Below, piece after piece: positions 24,702-35,242 of a DNA stretch of 64,000 bases (its first letter is position 1; every line of letters begins with the position of its first letter). The position numbers and the translations under genes were made by a program. The notes beneath the pieces were generated by a model that saw only the letters and a list, made by a program, of their open reading frames with translations, ran no database searches and was not told the origin of the DNA. Location: assembly GCA_039000515.1 (NCBI GenBank), contig JBCFYV010000012.1, forward strand, positions 83,430,193 to 83,494,192, written 5' to 3'. Origin of the DNA: Timema cristinae (lineage: Eukaryota; Arthropoda; Insecta; Phasmatodea; Timematidae).

Positions 24702-24937
24702 TATTATTATTTGTTAGCACCACCTCTTACTACCCTTTTGGGTAATACGCCTATGTACTAACTATGCAAGAGGGATAAGGATGAGTGATGTTGAATTTAT
24801 AAGAAGTGCACCCAAATTTGCGTGGAAAGAGAGTGGAAAACTATTTTGGAAAAAATCATCATTATCCCAACCGGGATTCGAACCCCGATCTCCCCGTCAT
24901 CGGCAGTATAGTCTACTGCGAGAGTAACGCGTTAGAC
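24702..24937 (-). mobile_element. SINE type B, head split by a hAT element
   Basis: Antisense AAT tail, TTAGCACCACCTCTTACTACC, antisense B-box GATTCGAACCCC, GATCTCCCCGTCATCGGCAG, and AACGCGTTAGAC, where the hAT element enters. The remaining head, CATGCGGCCCGTTGGCGG, resumes at 25610-25627. Confidence 0.85.
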
Positions 24938-25601
24938 CAGGGATGGAAAAACTTTTCCAGCCAGTGTTCCACTTAAGTACTATCTCGATTTTGACCCAGT
25001 ATAGTGTGCCACCTCTAATTTACCTTACGTTTTTAATGATAATTTATAAATCAAAACACGTTGAATATTATTAAATATATTGAAGAGCTCATATCAAATT
25101 GTAATTATTTCGATAATGCCTAGGCTTACATTTTAAAGAAATATTATTTATTACATTGTCAAAATGAGTGTATAGACAATATTAATTCCAATTACTCAAC
25201 GTAAAAACATTGAAAGAAACACCTTCGGTGAGGAAAAGACTACAGTAAATTGATAAGTGTATATAATTAAAATAAAAACTTACATAATCTTTTCCACATT
25301 AGTTTGAACCATGTTGTATTTTGTTAGCCAACATATTGATGTTCGGTTCATAGCTTGTCTTTAACAGCACAAAAGATGCACATAATTACGAACCAAGACG
25401 ATTTCTAACTTTTCTGACTTAATAAATTTCACTGTGACATGACATCAAATGACAGGGCTGGCGAAATGTTACTGAAATTTAAAAAAACTATAACACATTC
25501 GGGAAATTTTATCCAAGGTTTATTTTCTCATATCATCGCGTCACCCAAATTGTGTTCGTGCAGCACCCAGTGGCACATGTGCCAAAGATTTGCCATCCCT
25601 G
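24938..25601. mobile_element. hAT-type element inserted in a SINE A-box
   Basis: Inverted ends CAGGGATGGAAAAACTTTT and CAGGGATGGCAAATCTTTG. Flanks CGTTAGAC (24930-24937) and CCCTAGGC (25602-25609) match 5/8 and keep the central TA. The SINE head continues exactly after the right flank, which fixes both boundaries. 664 bp, no transposase. Confidence 0.85.
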
Positions 25602-25870
25602 CCCTAGGCCATGCGGCCCGTTGGCGGATCATTAATATTTAACTTTTTCCTGGTTCAGCAAGGTTGTCTACCCCCCTTTCCGAGCAATGTGCCCCATTGT
25701 CCCAATATCACTATTCATCTACAAGGGTGTAGGTCACAACTGGTGAGCGAATGAAATACAAAATATATGTAGGGTGACCATGCTTTTAAGGTGATGTCCT
25801 AATGTCCTACAAAACAAGCAGTAGTAGGCTACATCTATATACACTTTTTTTTTAACCAAGTAGCTTCTAA

Positions 25871-26127
25871 TTTTTTTAAAATTATTATTTAGCACCGCGT
25901 CTTAGTACCCGTTCAGTTTATACGCTTTAAGTACTAATTACGCTAATGGATTGGGAAGGTTGAATTAGAGGAAGTGAACACGCATTTGCGTGGAGGGAAA
26001 GTGGAAAACCATTTAGGAAAAACCACTCCAGTTCACCCGACCGAGATTCGAACCTCGATCTCCCCGTCCTCGGCAGTCGAGCTCAATACGACTAGCGCGT
26101 TAGCTAACTACACCACCGAGGCGGGTT
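25871..26127 (-). mobile_element. SINE type B, full length, 12-bp TSD
   Basis: Flanked by AGTAGCTTCTAA at 25859-25870 and 26128-26139. Antisense tail TTAGCACCGCGTCTTAGTACC, antisense B-box GATTCGAACCTCG, and head TAACTACACCACCGAGGCGGG. Its head differs from the CATGGTC subtype, reading GTAGTTAGCTAACGCGC on the sense strand. Confidence 0.92.
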
Positions 26128-26179
26128 AGTAGCTTCTAAAAGCACTTCTTTTTAATGTTAGAGAAAACCATATTTTGAC

Positions 26180-26402
26180 CCCCTTCGTTGGTCACATGGT
26201 CTAATGCGCTGCTATCGTAGTAGACTAAACTACCAATAAAGGGGAAATCAAGGTTCGAATCTTGGTCAGGTAGTTTTCCACTCGTCCTCCACGCAAATGC
26301 GGGTACACTTCATATAGATGTAACTTTCCTCATCCCTAAAACCATTGGCGTGACAAGTACATAAGCGTATAATCTGATCGGGTAGTAAGACGCGGTGCTA
26401 AA
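26180..26402 (+). mobile_element. SINE type B
   Basis: Head CCTTCGTTGGTCACATGGTC, CTAATGCGCTGC, B-box GGTTCGAATCTTG, body, tail GGGTAGTAAGACGCGGTGCT. Head-to-head with the preceding type B copy. Confidence 0.88.
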
Positions 26403-26621
26403 AAAAAGATCTTCGTAGAAAAAAAGACAGGTTCAGAACGGACTTCCTTCCAAAATCAGTGTTTACCTACAGTTTTATTTTTCTGTTTGGTGCGTAAGTC
26501 TCTCAAAGATGTTTCTTGATATGATCTATTACTAGTTCCTAGAACTCTTTCTTTTAATGCTTTGTATTATTAGAACTTTCGTACTCAAGTATTGGTTTGA
26601 AGTGATTAGCTACCATAATCA

Positions 26622-26910
26622 GGTGACCTGGTGGTCTAGGGTAAGGTGTCAGACTTCTATGCTGGCGGCCGGGGTTCAATCCTCGGTCCCGGCAAAGATT
26701 TATCTGATTACCAAACCCTTCCTTCACCTCTGACAAGACGTGTATTAGTCACAACTTGTGAATGTGTGGAATGCCAGGTCTCTACCGTGGTTCGGATTCC
26801 ACGTTAAACTGTAGGTCCTTCATTTCATCTCACAATCACCCTACCCATTACACATTAGCGTAAGTGCATATAAACCGAACGTGTAGCAAGACGTGGTGCT
26901 AATAATAATA
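26622..26910 (+). mobile_element. SINE type A, full length
   Basis: GGTGACCTGGTGGTCTAGGG, B-box GGTTCAATCCTCG, body and tail AGCAAGACGTGGTGCTAATA. Keeps the longer GACAAGACGTGTATTAGTC segment seen also at 44991 but missing from other copies. Confidence 0.9.
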
Positions 26911-27496
26911 TTTGTCCCTTGACATTGAAATTAAGGTTATTTTAGGCACTAGTTTATTTGCCTTATGTGACTCAGAGTTACCATGAATTAGCAATAAAAA
27001 GGGAGCTAATAAATAGTTTAGTGTTTCAATTTTATTTTCTCTCTATCTACTTTTTTTTTGTAGCATGGTATGTAAATATATTTTTGGTTCTGCTTTTCTA
27101 AAACATATAAAGTCACCATAGTTAAAGATCAATCGTAGACTAGTGAACGACCGAATTTACAGGCTGTAGTTTGAAAACTAATAAACTTGATAAATAAACT
27201 ACTCGTTTCAGTGAACTTGAAAAACTTTGAACGTTCATCCAACAGTGAATATTTCTGCCCATTTCAATGATCAATAGCAGCTGCATGCAGTCTTAAGGCC
27301 TTTAAGGCCCGTTGACACGGTGTTAGTTGACTAATGCAAGTCCACTAATTTGGCTGCGCGCGCACAGCTTGCACCGTGTAAACAGACAAGCAAGCTACTA
27401 ACATGCAAGTCCACTTGCAACTGAAAAAGTTGGTCACCTTCCAACTTTACTAATGCAAGTAGACAATCCAAAATGGCGGCAACTGAAGAACTGGTT

Positions 27497-27626
27497 GTGC
27501 GGGGGACACTTATTTGTGGAATGTTATGAAAAGAATGAGTTTTTGTGCAATTTTAAGCACCGAATTTATAAAAATAAGAATGGGAGGGATATTGCACTAT
27601 AGGGTATTGTAAAGTTATATCAGGTG
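27497..27626 (+). pseudogene. MADF-domain relic inside the TTAA element
   Basis: One frame reads LFVECYEKNEFLCNFKHRIY, then KNKNGRDIAL and a stop (TAG near 27600), followed by GIVKLYQV. The spacing of Leu, Tyr/Trp-like and basic residues fits the start of a MADF (Myb/SANT-like Adf-1) domain. PIF/Harbinger transposons often encode such a protein, which supports that affinity. Short and interrupted, so the call is tentative. Confidence 0.45.
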
Positions 27627-28639
27627 TGCATATTCTCTAGAAGTTTCCAAAATAAAATTTTATACCCACGTAAATTTTACAAATGATCCTTGTGAGAGAT
27701 ATTATTTAATATCGGTAAACAAATGGTATCAATAATTTTAACAAACCATTATTTCCTACCACTCAACGTGGAATGTGTAATTTTTTTTATATACGATCAC
27801 AAAATATAATAACACTTTGTAGTGCCGTGATTAGTTCCGGCAACATAATATTCGCGTTATCGGCAAGTAAGGTATGAATGGCCGGTGTTTTTCACGCGAA
27901 ATCATCGGCGCGTTTTCCAATCTCCATATTTGACACTTTAACCAATCTTTATAAGTTTTAATTATAAATGTTCAGCCACACACATAAAACACTTGTAGTA
28001 ATGCTTTGGAATCTTTAGTAGATACATAATTTAATATTATTATCGTATAGCAAACCAGATAGTCTATATTTAAACCAATCTACAAATTAATGAATTATTA
28101 TTTTTAAGGAATATTTTAGGCCTAGCAAGCTAGCATTTAACAAATTATTTTGTTATTAGTATACCAAAATTTAAAACAGAGTTTAAAAAACCGGCGTTAG
28201 GCCTAATTAAAAAAATGCCCAACAAATTAATTAAGGCCTACTATTTTGTTTATGTTTTAGGTCTAGCTAGAATTTAGCAAGATATTTTGTTATTAGTATA
28301 CCAACATTTAAAACAGTGCTGAAAAAATCTGGGTTGACCTATTTAAAAAAATGCCCTACCGAGTTTAGTTGTATTGGAATTTATTGACCTTATTTGAGTT
28401 TAATTTTATTTAACATATATGCTAAATAAGTTAACAAATCAAGTAAAATAATTTAATAATTATTTGGGATCAACTAAAATATATTTTAATGTATTAAGGA
28501 ACTAAGAAATAGGAGACACACTAATCACTAAATTTTTTATGTTGGCTATATAAAACAATTTTTATTAAATAGGTAAAATATTTATGATAAATTGCGTTAC
28601 TAAGAAATTGTAATTTATGTGGCCGCCCATACTTATTCT

Positions 28640-28735
28640 AAATTCACCCTTACTAGCTCCTAACACATAAGCGTAATTAGTATATACGTATAAATAGCTC
28701 GAACGAGAAATGAGACGCAGTGATAAAAAAAAAAA
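28640..28735 (+). mobile_element. SINE tail fragment
   Basis: CTCCTAACACATAAGCGTAA, GTATAAATAGCTCGAACGAG and ATGAGACGCAGTGATAAAA match a diverged SINE tail. Confidence 0.5.
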
Positions 28736-29205
28736 GGCTCCAATAGAAAGACCAGTTATCACCACTCTTCATTTTCAGCCATGTTTTTATAAGCGCTACT
28801 AATACAAGTGAAAAATACGTGTCAACACAACTAACATGTTAGTAAGCTAATACCACTAAACTTGCATTAGTCCACTAACACCGTGTCAACGGGCCTTAAA
28901 CACAACAGTATCATGTCTAGCAATGGCAACAGGGCGCAGCACAATGTTGCGCAACAACCATGCGCACTAGACTTCCGCGCACTGTGGCTGCTTGTTTTAC
29001 AACAAAACCCTGTCTAGGCAGCCATTGCTGATGGTCGCGGTTTAATTAGGGCTTGGCGTCTGTGGAAACATTTAAACATGTGCTCATTGGCTGTCGGCGA
29101 GGAATCACTGGATGTTTAAGTCGATTGCAGGTAACTGGGATAGTGATTGTTTAGGACAAAATCTTTTAATAGTTTTTGAACCAAACGTTACTATATATTA
29201 TTATA

Positions 29206-29498
29206 TTATTATTATTATTATTAGCACCACGTCTTACTACCCATTCGGGTTATACGCACTTACGCTAATGTGTAATGGTAGGGTGATTATGAGATGAAAT
29301 GGAGGACCTACAGTTTAACGTGGAATCCGAACCACGGTGGAGGCCTGGCATTCCCCACATTCACAAGATTCACAAGATATCTTGTTAGAGGTGAAGGAAG
29401 GGTTTGGTAATCAGATAAATTTGTGCCGGGACCGAGGATTGAACCCCGGCCGCCAGCACAGAAGTCTGACACCTTACCCCTAGACCACCAGGTCACCC
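29206..29498 (-). mobile_element. SINE type A, full length
   Basis: Antisense (ATT)n tail, TTAGCACCACGTCTTACTACC, body, antisense B-box GATTGAACCCC and head CCACCAGGTCACCC. Carries a small internal duplication of ATTCACAAGA. Confidence 0.92.
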
Positions 29499-29509
29499 GA
29501 TTAGACAAT

Positions 29510-30055
29510 TAAACCTGATAATTGATAATTCTGTGGCAGCTATTAACCTGTTAAACCTGATAACTCTGTGACGGCTATTAACCAGTTAAACCTGATAATT
29601 CAGTGACGGCTGTTAAACCTGATACTTCGGTGACTGCCATTGACCTGTTAAAACTGATATTTTTGTGACAACTATTGACCTGTATAACAACACTTGTACT
29701 AAAGTAGTCTATTTTTTAATGTTAATGTACATATCTCCTTGGAAACAGCGGATATCGAAATACATAGACATTTCTAAAGAAATAGGTAGTCGAGAAAACG
29801 TTTGATATAATAATTCTGAGTCCAAAATTAGTATAATAAAAATAATAGAATTCAGAGACCTGTTAAAACTAGTAATTCTATGTCAGCTATTTACTTGTTA
29901 AAACATCCTATACTTCTGTGATGGCTATTGATTTTATGAAAATTAATCCTTGTGACCTGCTATAACTGATATTTCTGTGACTTATTGACCTGTTAGATCT
30001 GATAGTTATGTGGCGGCTATTGTTTGATCTGTTAAACCTGATGTATTGGTATTAA
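29510..30055 (+). repeat. Degenerate ~36-bp repeats upstream of the MADF gene
   Basis: About ten diverged units of the type GACCTGTTAAACCTGATAAT then TCTGTGACGGCTATT, in two blocks (29510-29690, 29858-30055) separated by unrelated AT-rich DNA. Confidence 0.75.
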
Positions 30056-30073
30056 CCTGCCAGGAGGTGAGGG

Positions 30074-32149
30074 ATGGAATGGTCCAAGACGGATATCCTG
30101 GCCCTGATTGAGGCATATAGGGCTCGGCCCGCCTTGTGGGACCCCAATCACCCCGACGTCAGGGTCAAGACAAAGAGGACTAGGGCTATGGCGGAGCTAG
30201 CCACCTTGTTTGACTGCGACAGTGGCGAGATCTACCGGAAGCTGCACTCCCTGCGGTCCCAGTTCAACCGCGAGCACCGCCTGGTGGCCAGGAGTGGGGT
30301 CGGCGGGCCCCCCTATCGCCCCAAGTGGTTCGCGTACGACAAGCTCTGGTTCATGACCCACGCACACAACAAAGGCCCCGCGGAGGACGTGTGTGTCATC
30401 CTCAACGAGGCAAGTCCACGTTTCAGTTGTTAGTCTTAATACAACCGGCACTTTGAGATTTAGAGGCTGGAATCACTCCATTCATTGAAAGGTGTTTTTT
30501 CTTGCACCGTGTGTTACTACCCTCTGGGTCATGCGCCTCTGTGCTAATGACGCTAATTAGTTAGATATTAGGAAGGTTCAACTTAGAGGAAATGTACCCG
30601 CAGTTGCACGGAGAATGGGAAACCATTAGTAAAAACCACCATCAGTGTATATTCAACATCAAATAGTGATCTCCCCGTCATCGGCAGTCTATTATATTGT
30701 GAGTGACGCCTTAGACCATGCGGCCACCAAAGAGGATCAGTAGTACCTTAACTGATTACAAAAATGTCTTTATATATAAGCTACACGATAGTGAGAGCAA
30801 GCAAGTTTACACTTTATTCCTATATTAATAATCAAATGGCCAAAGCTATTTATTTGTTTAAGTGAGATTTACTCGCATCTAGATATTCTGAAAATTGAAA
30901 AAATGACACCTGGACACGGAATCAAACCCAGCGTACTAAGCAAAGGTCCGGCTCGATTCCGCACCATGTGTAGTATTTCAATTTTCAGAATCATATATAT
31001 AAGCTACACGATAGTGAGAGAGCAAGTTTACACTATAGCGCTCTATAAGCTGCACCGTAGTAAAACCAGAAGTGGTACTTTTACTTTTACTGCTTACATG
31101 GGTTCGAATCCTAGACGAGTGTACTGAAGATTTTTTTTTTACAAAACTGTTTCGCATTCTCCCTTCATACAAATTTGAAGTACATTTCCTCTAACTTATA
31201 GCTTTATCATCTCTATTCCGATAGTGTAAGCTCAGACGCGCAGTAAGACGCGGTAGAAACATATAACTTGTCTGAAGTGTGTGACTTTCCCTACCACCGC
31301 CAGGGCACGTCATCCAGCAGGACAGAAGAGGCAATGTACTTCAAGGAGGAGCCCTCCATCGACGACGAGGATACGCAACCCACAAAATCGTCCCAGACAT
31401 CGACGACCTCCTTAGACCCCCCGCAGAACCTTCCACGAGGTACGGCGCACCATCACAGTCGTCTACCAACAGCGACGCTCGGAACGAGGCTGGAGGCACA
31501 CCCCCGTGGCCGTTGGACGAAACCAACCTTTCGACGTCGGGTCACGTCACTACAATGCAGTCTAAACAAGACGCTTACGACGTTTTCGGGCGCACGTTGG
31601 GAACGAACTTAGGCGTCTTCAGGACGAACGGTCCATCGCAGTGGCCAAGTTCAAAATCAACAAAGTCCTGTTTGAGGCAGCCATGGGGACATACAAGTCC
31701 ACCAGCTCGTCGTGAGTTATATATACCCCAGGACTTTCGATACCACCAGTGTATCATGCTTGACAGCAATGGGGGCTTGCACGACACCAGTAAATCACGA
31801 GTGACAATCATGGGGCATACAAGACCACCAGATCGTAATAAGTGACAGCCATAGGTACTTACAAGATAATCAGCTCGTTGTGATTGACAGACATGAGGAA
31901 TTACATGACCATCAGCTAGTTATGATTGACAGCCATGGGACTAACACGCCACCAGCTAGTTATAAGTGCTGAACAGAGCCACGAGAACTTACATAAGCCG
32001 GTGACCACTCCCAGCTAAGAGAGACTGTCTTGGAACATTTCCACCAGAGCACTGTAGTGGCTCAGACCTGGATTTGTGAGCTGAATAAAAGGCTAGAAGA
32101 GAGCAAGAAAGACAGTGTGGCGGTCATCTCCTTCTATTACAGAGCATAA
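30074..32149 (+). CDS. MADF-domain protein gene, spliced, two frame breaks
   Basis: Probable host DNA-binding protein of the MADF (Myb/SANT-like Adf-1) family, acting in the nucleus. Exon 1 (30074-30409; MEWSKTDILALIEAYRARPA start) carries the MADF domain: WSKTDILALIEAY, LWDPNHPD, RAMAELATLFDCD, KLHSLRSQFNREHR. It ends GAG|GCAAGT, a GC donor. Exon 2 starts at 31304 after a pyrimidine-rich TTTCCCTACCACCGCCAG, in phase, with acidic KEEPSIDDED. The frame slips one base near 31430-31445 and again near 31585-31600. The last frame reads NELRRLQDERSIAVAKFKIN then KVLFEAAMG, matching the C-terminal helix seen in such proteins. It reaches a GTGAGT donor at 31712. A last exon (about 32020-32149; ETVLEHFHQSTVVAQTWICE, ending SFYYRA) fits phase if spliced at TAAG. 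GC-rich against AT-rich flanks. The slips could be sequence errors or decay. Confidence 0.75.
30410..30415 (+). promoter_or_regulatory. Non-canonical GC 5' splice site
   Basis: GAG|GCAAGT after MADF codon 112. All positions except the C fit the consensus donor, as is usual in GC-AG introns. Without splicing the frame reads eight more codons and stops at 30431. Confidence 0.6.
30502..30732 (-). mobile_element. SINE type B in the MADF intron
   Basis: TTGCACCGTGTGTTACTACCC, GTGATCTCCCCGTCATCGGC and CGCCTTAGACCATGCGGCCA; the B-box has decayed to TCAAATAGTGAT. Confidence 0.8.
30771..31034. repeat. Direct and inverted repeats in the MADF intron
   Basis: ATATATAAGCTACACGATAG occurs at 30773 and again near 30994. 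ATTCTGAAAATTGAA (30885-30899) is inverted at 30976-30990; the enclosed segment has a tRNA-like antisense B-box (GGAATCAAACCC). Confidence 0.6.
31100..31262 (+). mobile_element. SINE type B, head-truncated, diverged
   Basis: Starts at a B-box GGGTTCGAATCCTAGACGAG, continues through CGCATTCTCCCTTCATACAA and ends CGCAGTAAGACGCGGTAGAA. Confidence 0.55.
31678..31985 (+). repeat. ~42-bp tandem copies of an exon end and its splice donor
   Basis: The first unit is the coding end GCAGCCATGGGGACATACAA and its donor GTGAGT. Five to six diverged copies follow (for example CATGGGGCATACAAGACCAC at 31809-31828, CAGCCATGGGACTAACACGC at 31931-31950), each with CCATnGG, TACAAGA, CCACCAGCTnGT and a donor-like TGAnTGA/AAGTG remnant. 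All but the first lie in the intron. Confidence 0.75.
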
Positions 32150-32365
32150 GATTTAGTTTGCTCTGCCTTGCATTGCATGTGTGTTGTTGTATTTCTTTGC
32201 CCTGTCTTCTCACAGGGTCCTAAATGTAGATTTGTGTATTTTCGTTTCAATTAATTAAATTTAATGAATCGTTTTTAAGTGCTGACAATTTAATATATCT
32301 CAGCATCTACCTACTCTTTTTCAATTTCATTTATACTGCATCCATTGAATTATTTGGTAAGCCAT
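32150..32365. other. 3' flank of the MADF gene
   Basis: Could contain the 3' UTR; no canonical AATAAA is seen, only AATTAAATTTAATG near 32250-32263. Confidence 0.3.
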
Positions 32366-32369
32366 TTAA

Positions 32370-33441
32370 TGAAGCAACAAACACAAATGTACATAAAGCA
32401 GGATTACAAGAGTGAGGCAATGTGTTGCATATACTGGATAAGTTGAGGGTTGTTAACAAACACAACTTACATAAAGCAGGATTACAGAATGAGGCAATGT
32501 GTTACATATCCTGGATAAGTTGAGGGTTGTTAACAAACACAAATGTACATAAAGCAGGATTACAAGAGTGAGGCAATGTGTTGCATATCCTGGATAAGTT
32601 GAGGGTTGTTAACAAGCACAACTTACATAAAGCAGGATTACAGGAGTGAGGCAATGTGTTGCATATCCTGGATAAGTTGAGGGTTGTTAACAAGCACAAC
32701 TTACATAAAGCAGGATTACAGAGTGAGGCAATGTGTTACATATCCTGGATAAGTTGAGGGTTGTTAACAACACAACTTACATAAAGCAGGATTACAAGAG
32801 TGAGGCAATGTGTTGCATATCCTGGATAAGTTGAGGGTTGTTAACAAGCACAACTTACATAAAGCAGGATTACAGGAGTGGGCAATGTGTTGCATATCCT
32901 GGATAAGTTGAGGGTTGTTAACAAGCACAACTTACATAAAAGCAGGATTACAGGAATGAGGCAATGTGTTACATATCCTGGATAAGTTGAGGGTTGTTAA
33001 CAAACACAAATGTACATAAAGCAGGATTACAGGAATGAGGCAAGTGTTGCATATCCTGGATAAGTTGAGGTTAACATACACAACTTACATAAGCAGGATT
33101 ACAAGAGTGAGGCAATGTGTTCATACCTGATAAGTGAGGTTGTTAACAAGCAAATTACATAAAGCAGGATTACAGGAGTGAGGCAATGTGTTACATATCC
33201 TGGATAAGTTGAGGGTTGTTAACAAAGCACAACTTACATAAAGCAGGATTACAGGAGTGAGGCAATGTGTTACATATCCTGGACAGGTTGAGGGTTGTTA
33301 ACAAGCACAACTTACATAAAGCAGGATTACAGGAGTGAGGCAATGTGTTGCATATCCTGGATAAGTTGAGGGTTGTTAACAAGCACAACTTACATAAAGG
33401 ATTACGGCAATGTATGTAGCACATCCTGGATAAGTTGAGAG
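32370..33441. repeat. 78-bp minisatellite, about 14 units
   Basis: Units contain ACAAGCACAACTTACATAAA, GCAGGATTACAGGAGTGAGG, CAATGTGTTGCATATCCTGG and ATAAGTTGAGGGTTGTTA. The 78-bp period equals 26 codons, so reverse-strand open frames are repeat translations. Units at 33040-33160 show many single-base losses. Confidence 0.95.
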
Positions 33442-33845
33442 AAGAGTTGTTTCAAAAGATGAATGGTTAGGGATATGGTCGTTGGATTTTACCAGCAGCC
33501 AAGTCAATACAAACTGTCAAAGTTTGTACATCTATTAAAATAGGTCAATGTTCGTCTCGTCGGTAACAAGTGCCAGAGGGGTCCGTGAGAAACAGAATGA
33601 GACTGTGTTTGGGCCCCATAGTTATGAACGGACTGCATACGGTAATATCAAATTGAAATGAGAAAATTCTCAAGTTGTATCTTAGAAAATATAGGCGCTA
33701 ATATAAACAACGTATCTACGGAATCAAGCAGAGCCATTTAAATAAATCCTACCTGGCTCTGCCGATTATGTACTCCCATGTGGAACATAGCTACCCTCAC
33801 CTGGAAATAAGAGAAGAAAATGTTAATATATTTTGGTAGAAATAC

Positions 33846-33880
<35 letters not shown>

Positions 33881-34620
33881 AGTAGGCAGGAGGAACACCA
33901 CACATGAAATCCTCTCAACCTCATAGGTATACGATGTTACGACTGTCCCGGGAAGAGCTGGCAACTTCTCATTTTAGCCGCGTGAGGTCTTCCCTTCCCC
34001 AGAAAAGTTCAAGCTAACATTTTAGATCCAAGTGAAATACGTAACCTATTTATTTTAGAAGGACTGCTTATTTCTAAATATAGACAAATAAACTCAGATT
34101 TTAAGATAGCGGCCGGACCCCAAGCCCCGTAGTAGCTGTGATCATGACCACGAGTAATATGGAATAAATACTTCAGAAAATGTAACCTCACAGCGTACGT
34201 ACGTACTTTAAGCGACAAGTAACACACTACAAGCGACATGTAGCCTCAACTAAAGGCGGCCAAGAGAGTTTGTTGGCTCCCCAAATGGGAGATGAACAAC
34301 CGCCGGATGTCGTTGCCAACATCCCTCGGGTTACGGTCCAGAGGATCTCGGACACGGTGGTACAAAGAGGCTGATGTGTGTATCCATGACATCCAGGCCT
34401 AGCTTCCTCTTTGGCTGATCTCTACACGAGTCAAACATTGATCATACAATAGTCTCGATACTGGCTAACAGAGCAGGATACAGAGGCTTAATAGTGGCTT
34501 TGATGGCAATTGCTGTTTTAATTGATTCTAAGTTAAACGTTAATAAGGGACGATGCTATTACCATACACGCAGTAGTGCCCGATCAGCTAGTTTACTACA
34601 GTCAGATTTAGATATATATT
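33442..34620. other. Unassigned intergenic DNA
   Basis: Holds a CA-repeat microsatellite with a CGCG start (33850-33880). No gene or assignable element seen. Confidence 0.4.
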
Positions 34621-34625
34621 TTATG

Positions 34626-34675
34626 CAGTTAACGTATAACCCGAACGATTAGTAAGACGCGGTGCTAATATTATT
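34626..34675 (+). mobile_element. SINE tail fragment
   Basis: AACGTATAACCCGAACGATTAGTAAGACGCGGTGCTAATA, tail hairpin region only. Confidence 0.7.
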
Positions 34676-34737
34676 TTATGGCAGTTACAACCGTTATTAA
34701 AGCAATTTTTATATATTCATATGTCAATTCATATGAT

Positions 34738-34905
34738 TTGAAGCTGTCACTTTTGAAAGATTTCCATTTCAATGAAAGATATACATAATAATACAACTCT
34801 GCGTACTCGAATCTTTGTGGAGTGATAGTATAATGGGAGCGAAGCCGCGGACAAATGCTAGTAATAATAATATACAGTAGTAAAAATGTAATCGATGTTG
34901 GCAAC
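34738..34905. repeat. Dispersed repeat copy 3, with a Helitron-like insert
   Basis: TGAAGCTGTCACTTTTGAAA ... and GTAAAAATGTAATCGATGTTG match the copies at 7590 and 23502. Between them lies about 65 bp ending GGGAGCGAAGCCGCGGACAA then ATGCTAG|T, resembling the CTAG 3' end of Helitrons. Confidence 0.4.
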
Positions 34906-35242
34906 AAAAAAAAGTTACTTTAGACAAATAGAGCGAGCATCAGGTATTTACCAAGGCCTGCAAGAAGAAAAAGTTTGTATTAACTAAGTAGGCTTATGGC
35001 CTTGAGAGATATGCTGAGATTGCAGGTTGCGGTCGTCTTGACAAGATAAATTAATTATACATGAATGCGAAAAACGAAGTATTTGGACACACCGAACTGA
35101 AAACAATTTATAAGGAACAATGTAAGGTCATTTTTGCTATAATATTCAAAGATGTTGTCCTTGAAAATAAAGTCAAAATCAATTTGGTAAAAAATAAAGT
35201 TCGAAATGTCTGGCACCATCAAGTATCAATGTAACTAATTTT

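Larger units (their letters stand above)
27306..28895 (+). mobile_element. TTAA-flanked DNA transposon with MADF relic
   Basis: Inverted ends GGCCCGTTGACACGGTGTTA (left) and the same read inverted at 28876-28895; about 36 bp of TIR with one mismatch. TTAA occurs on both sides (27302-27305, 28896-28899). The TSD suits a TTAA-type (piggyBac-like) or PIF/Harbinger-like element, if TTA is the true duplication. Subterminal CTAATGCAAGT words repeat near the left end. No transposase is visible; a MADF-like relic and a SINE tail fragment lie inside. Confidence 0.8.

Noticed and set aside
32502..33424. Reverse-strand frames LCLLTTLNLSRICNTLPHSC
   Set aside because: Repeat translation of a 78-bp unit whose length happens to be divisible by three.
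32370..33441. CRISPR-like repeat array
   Set aside because: Units are contiguous with no unique spacers, and the context is eukaryotic.
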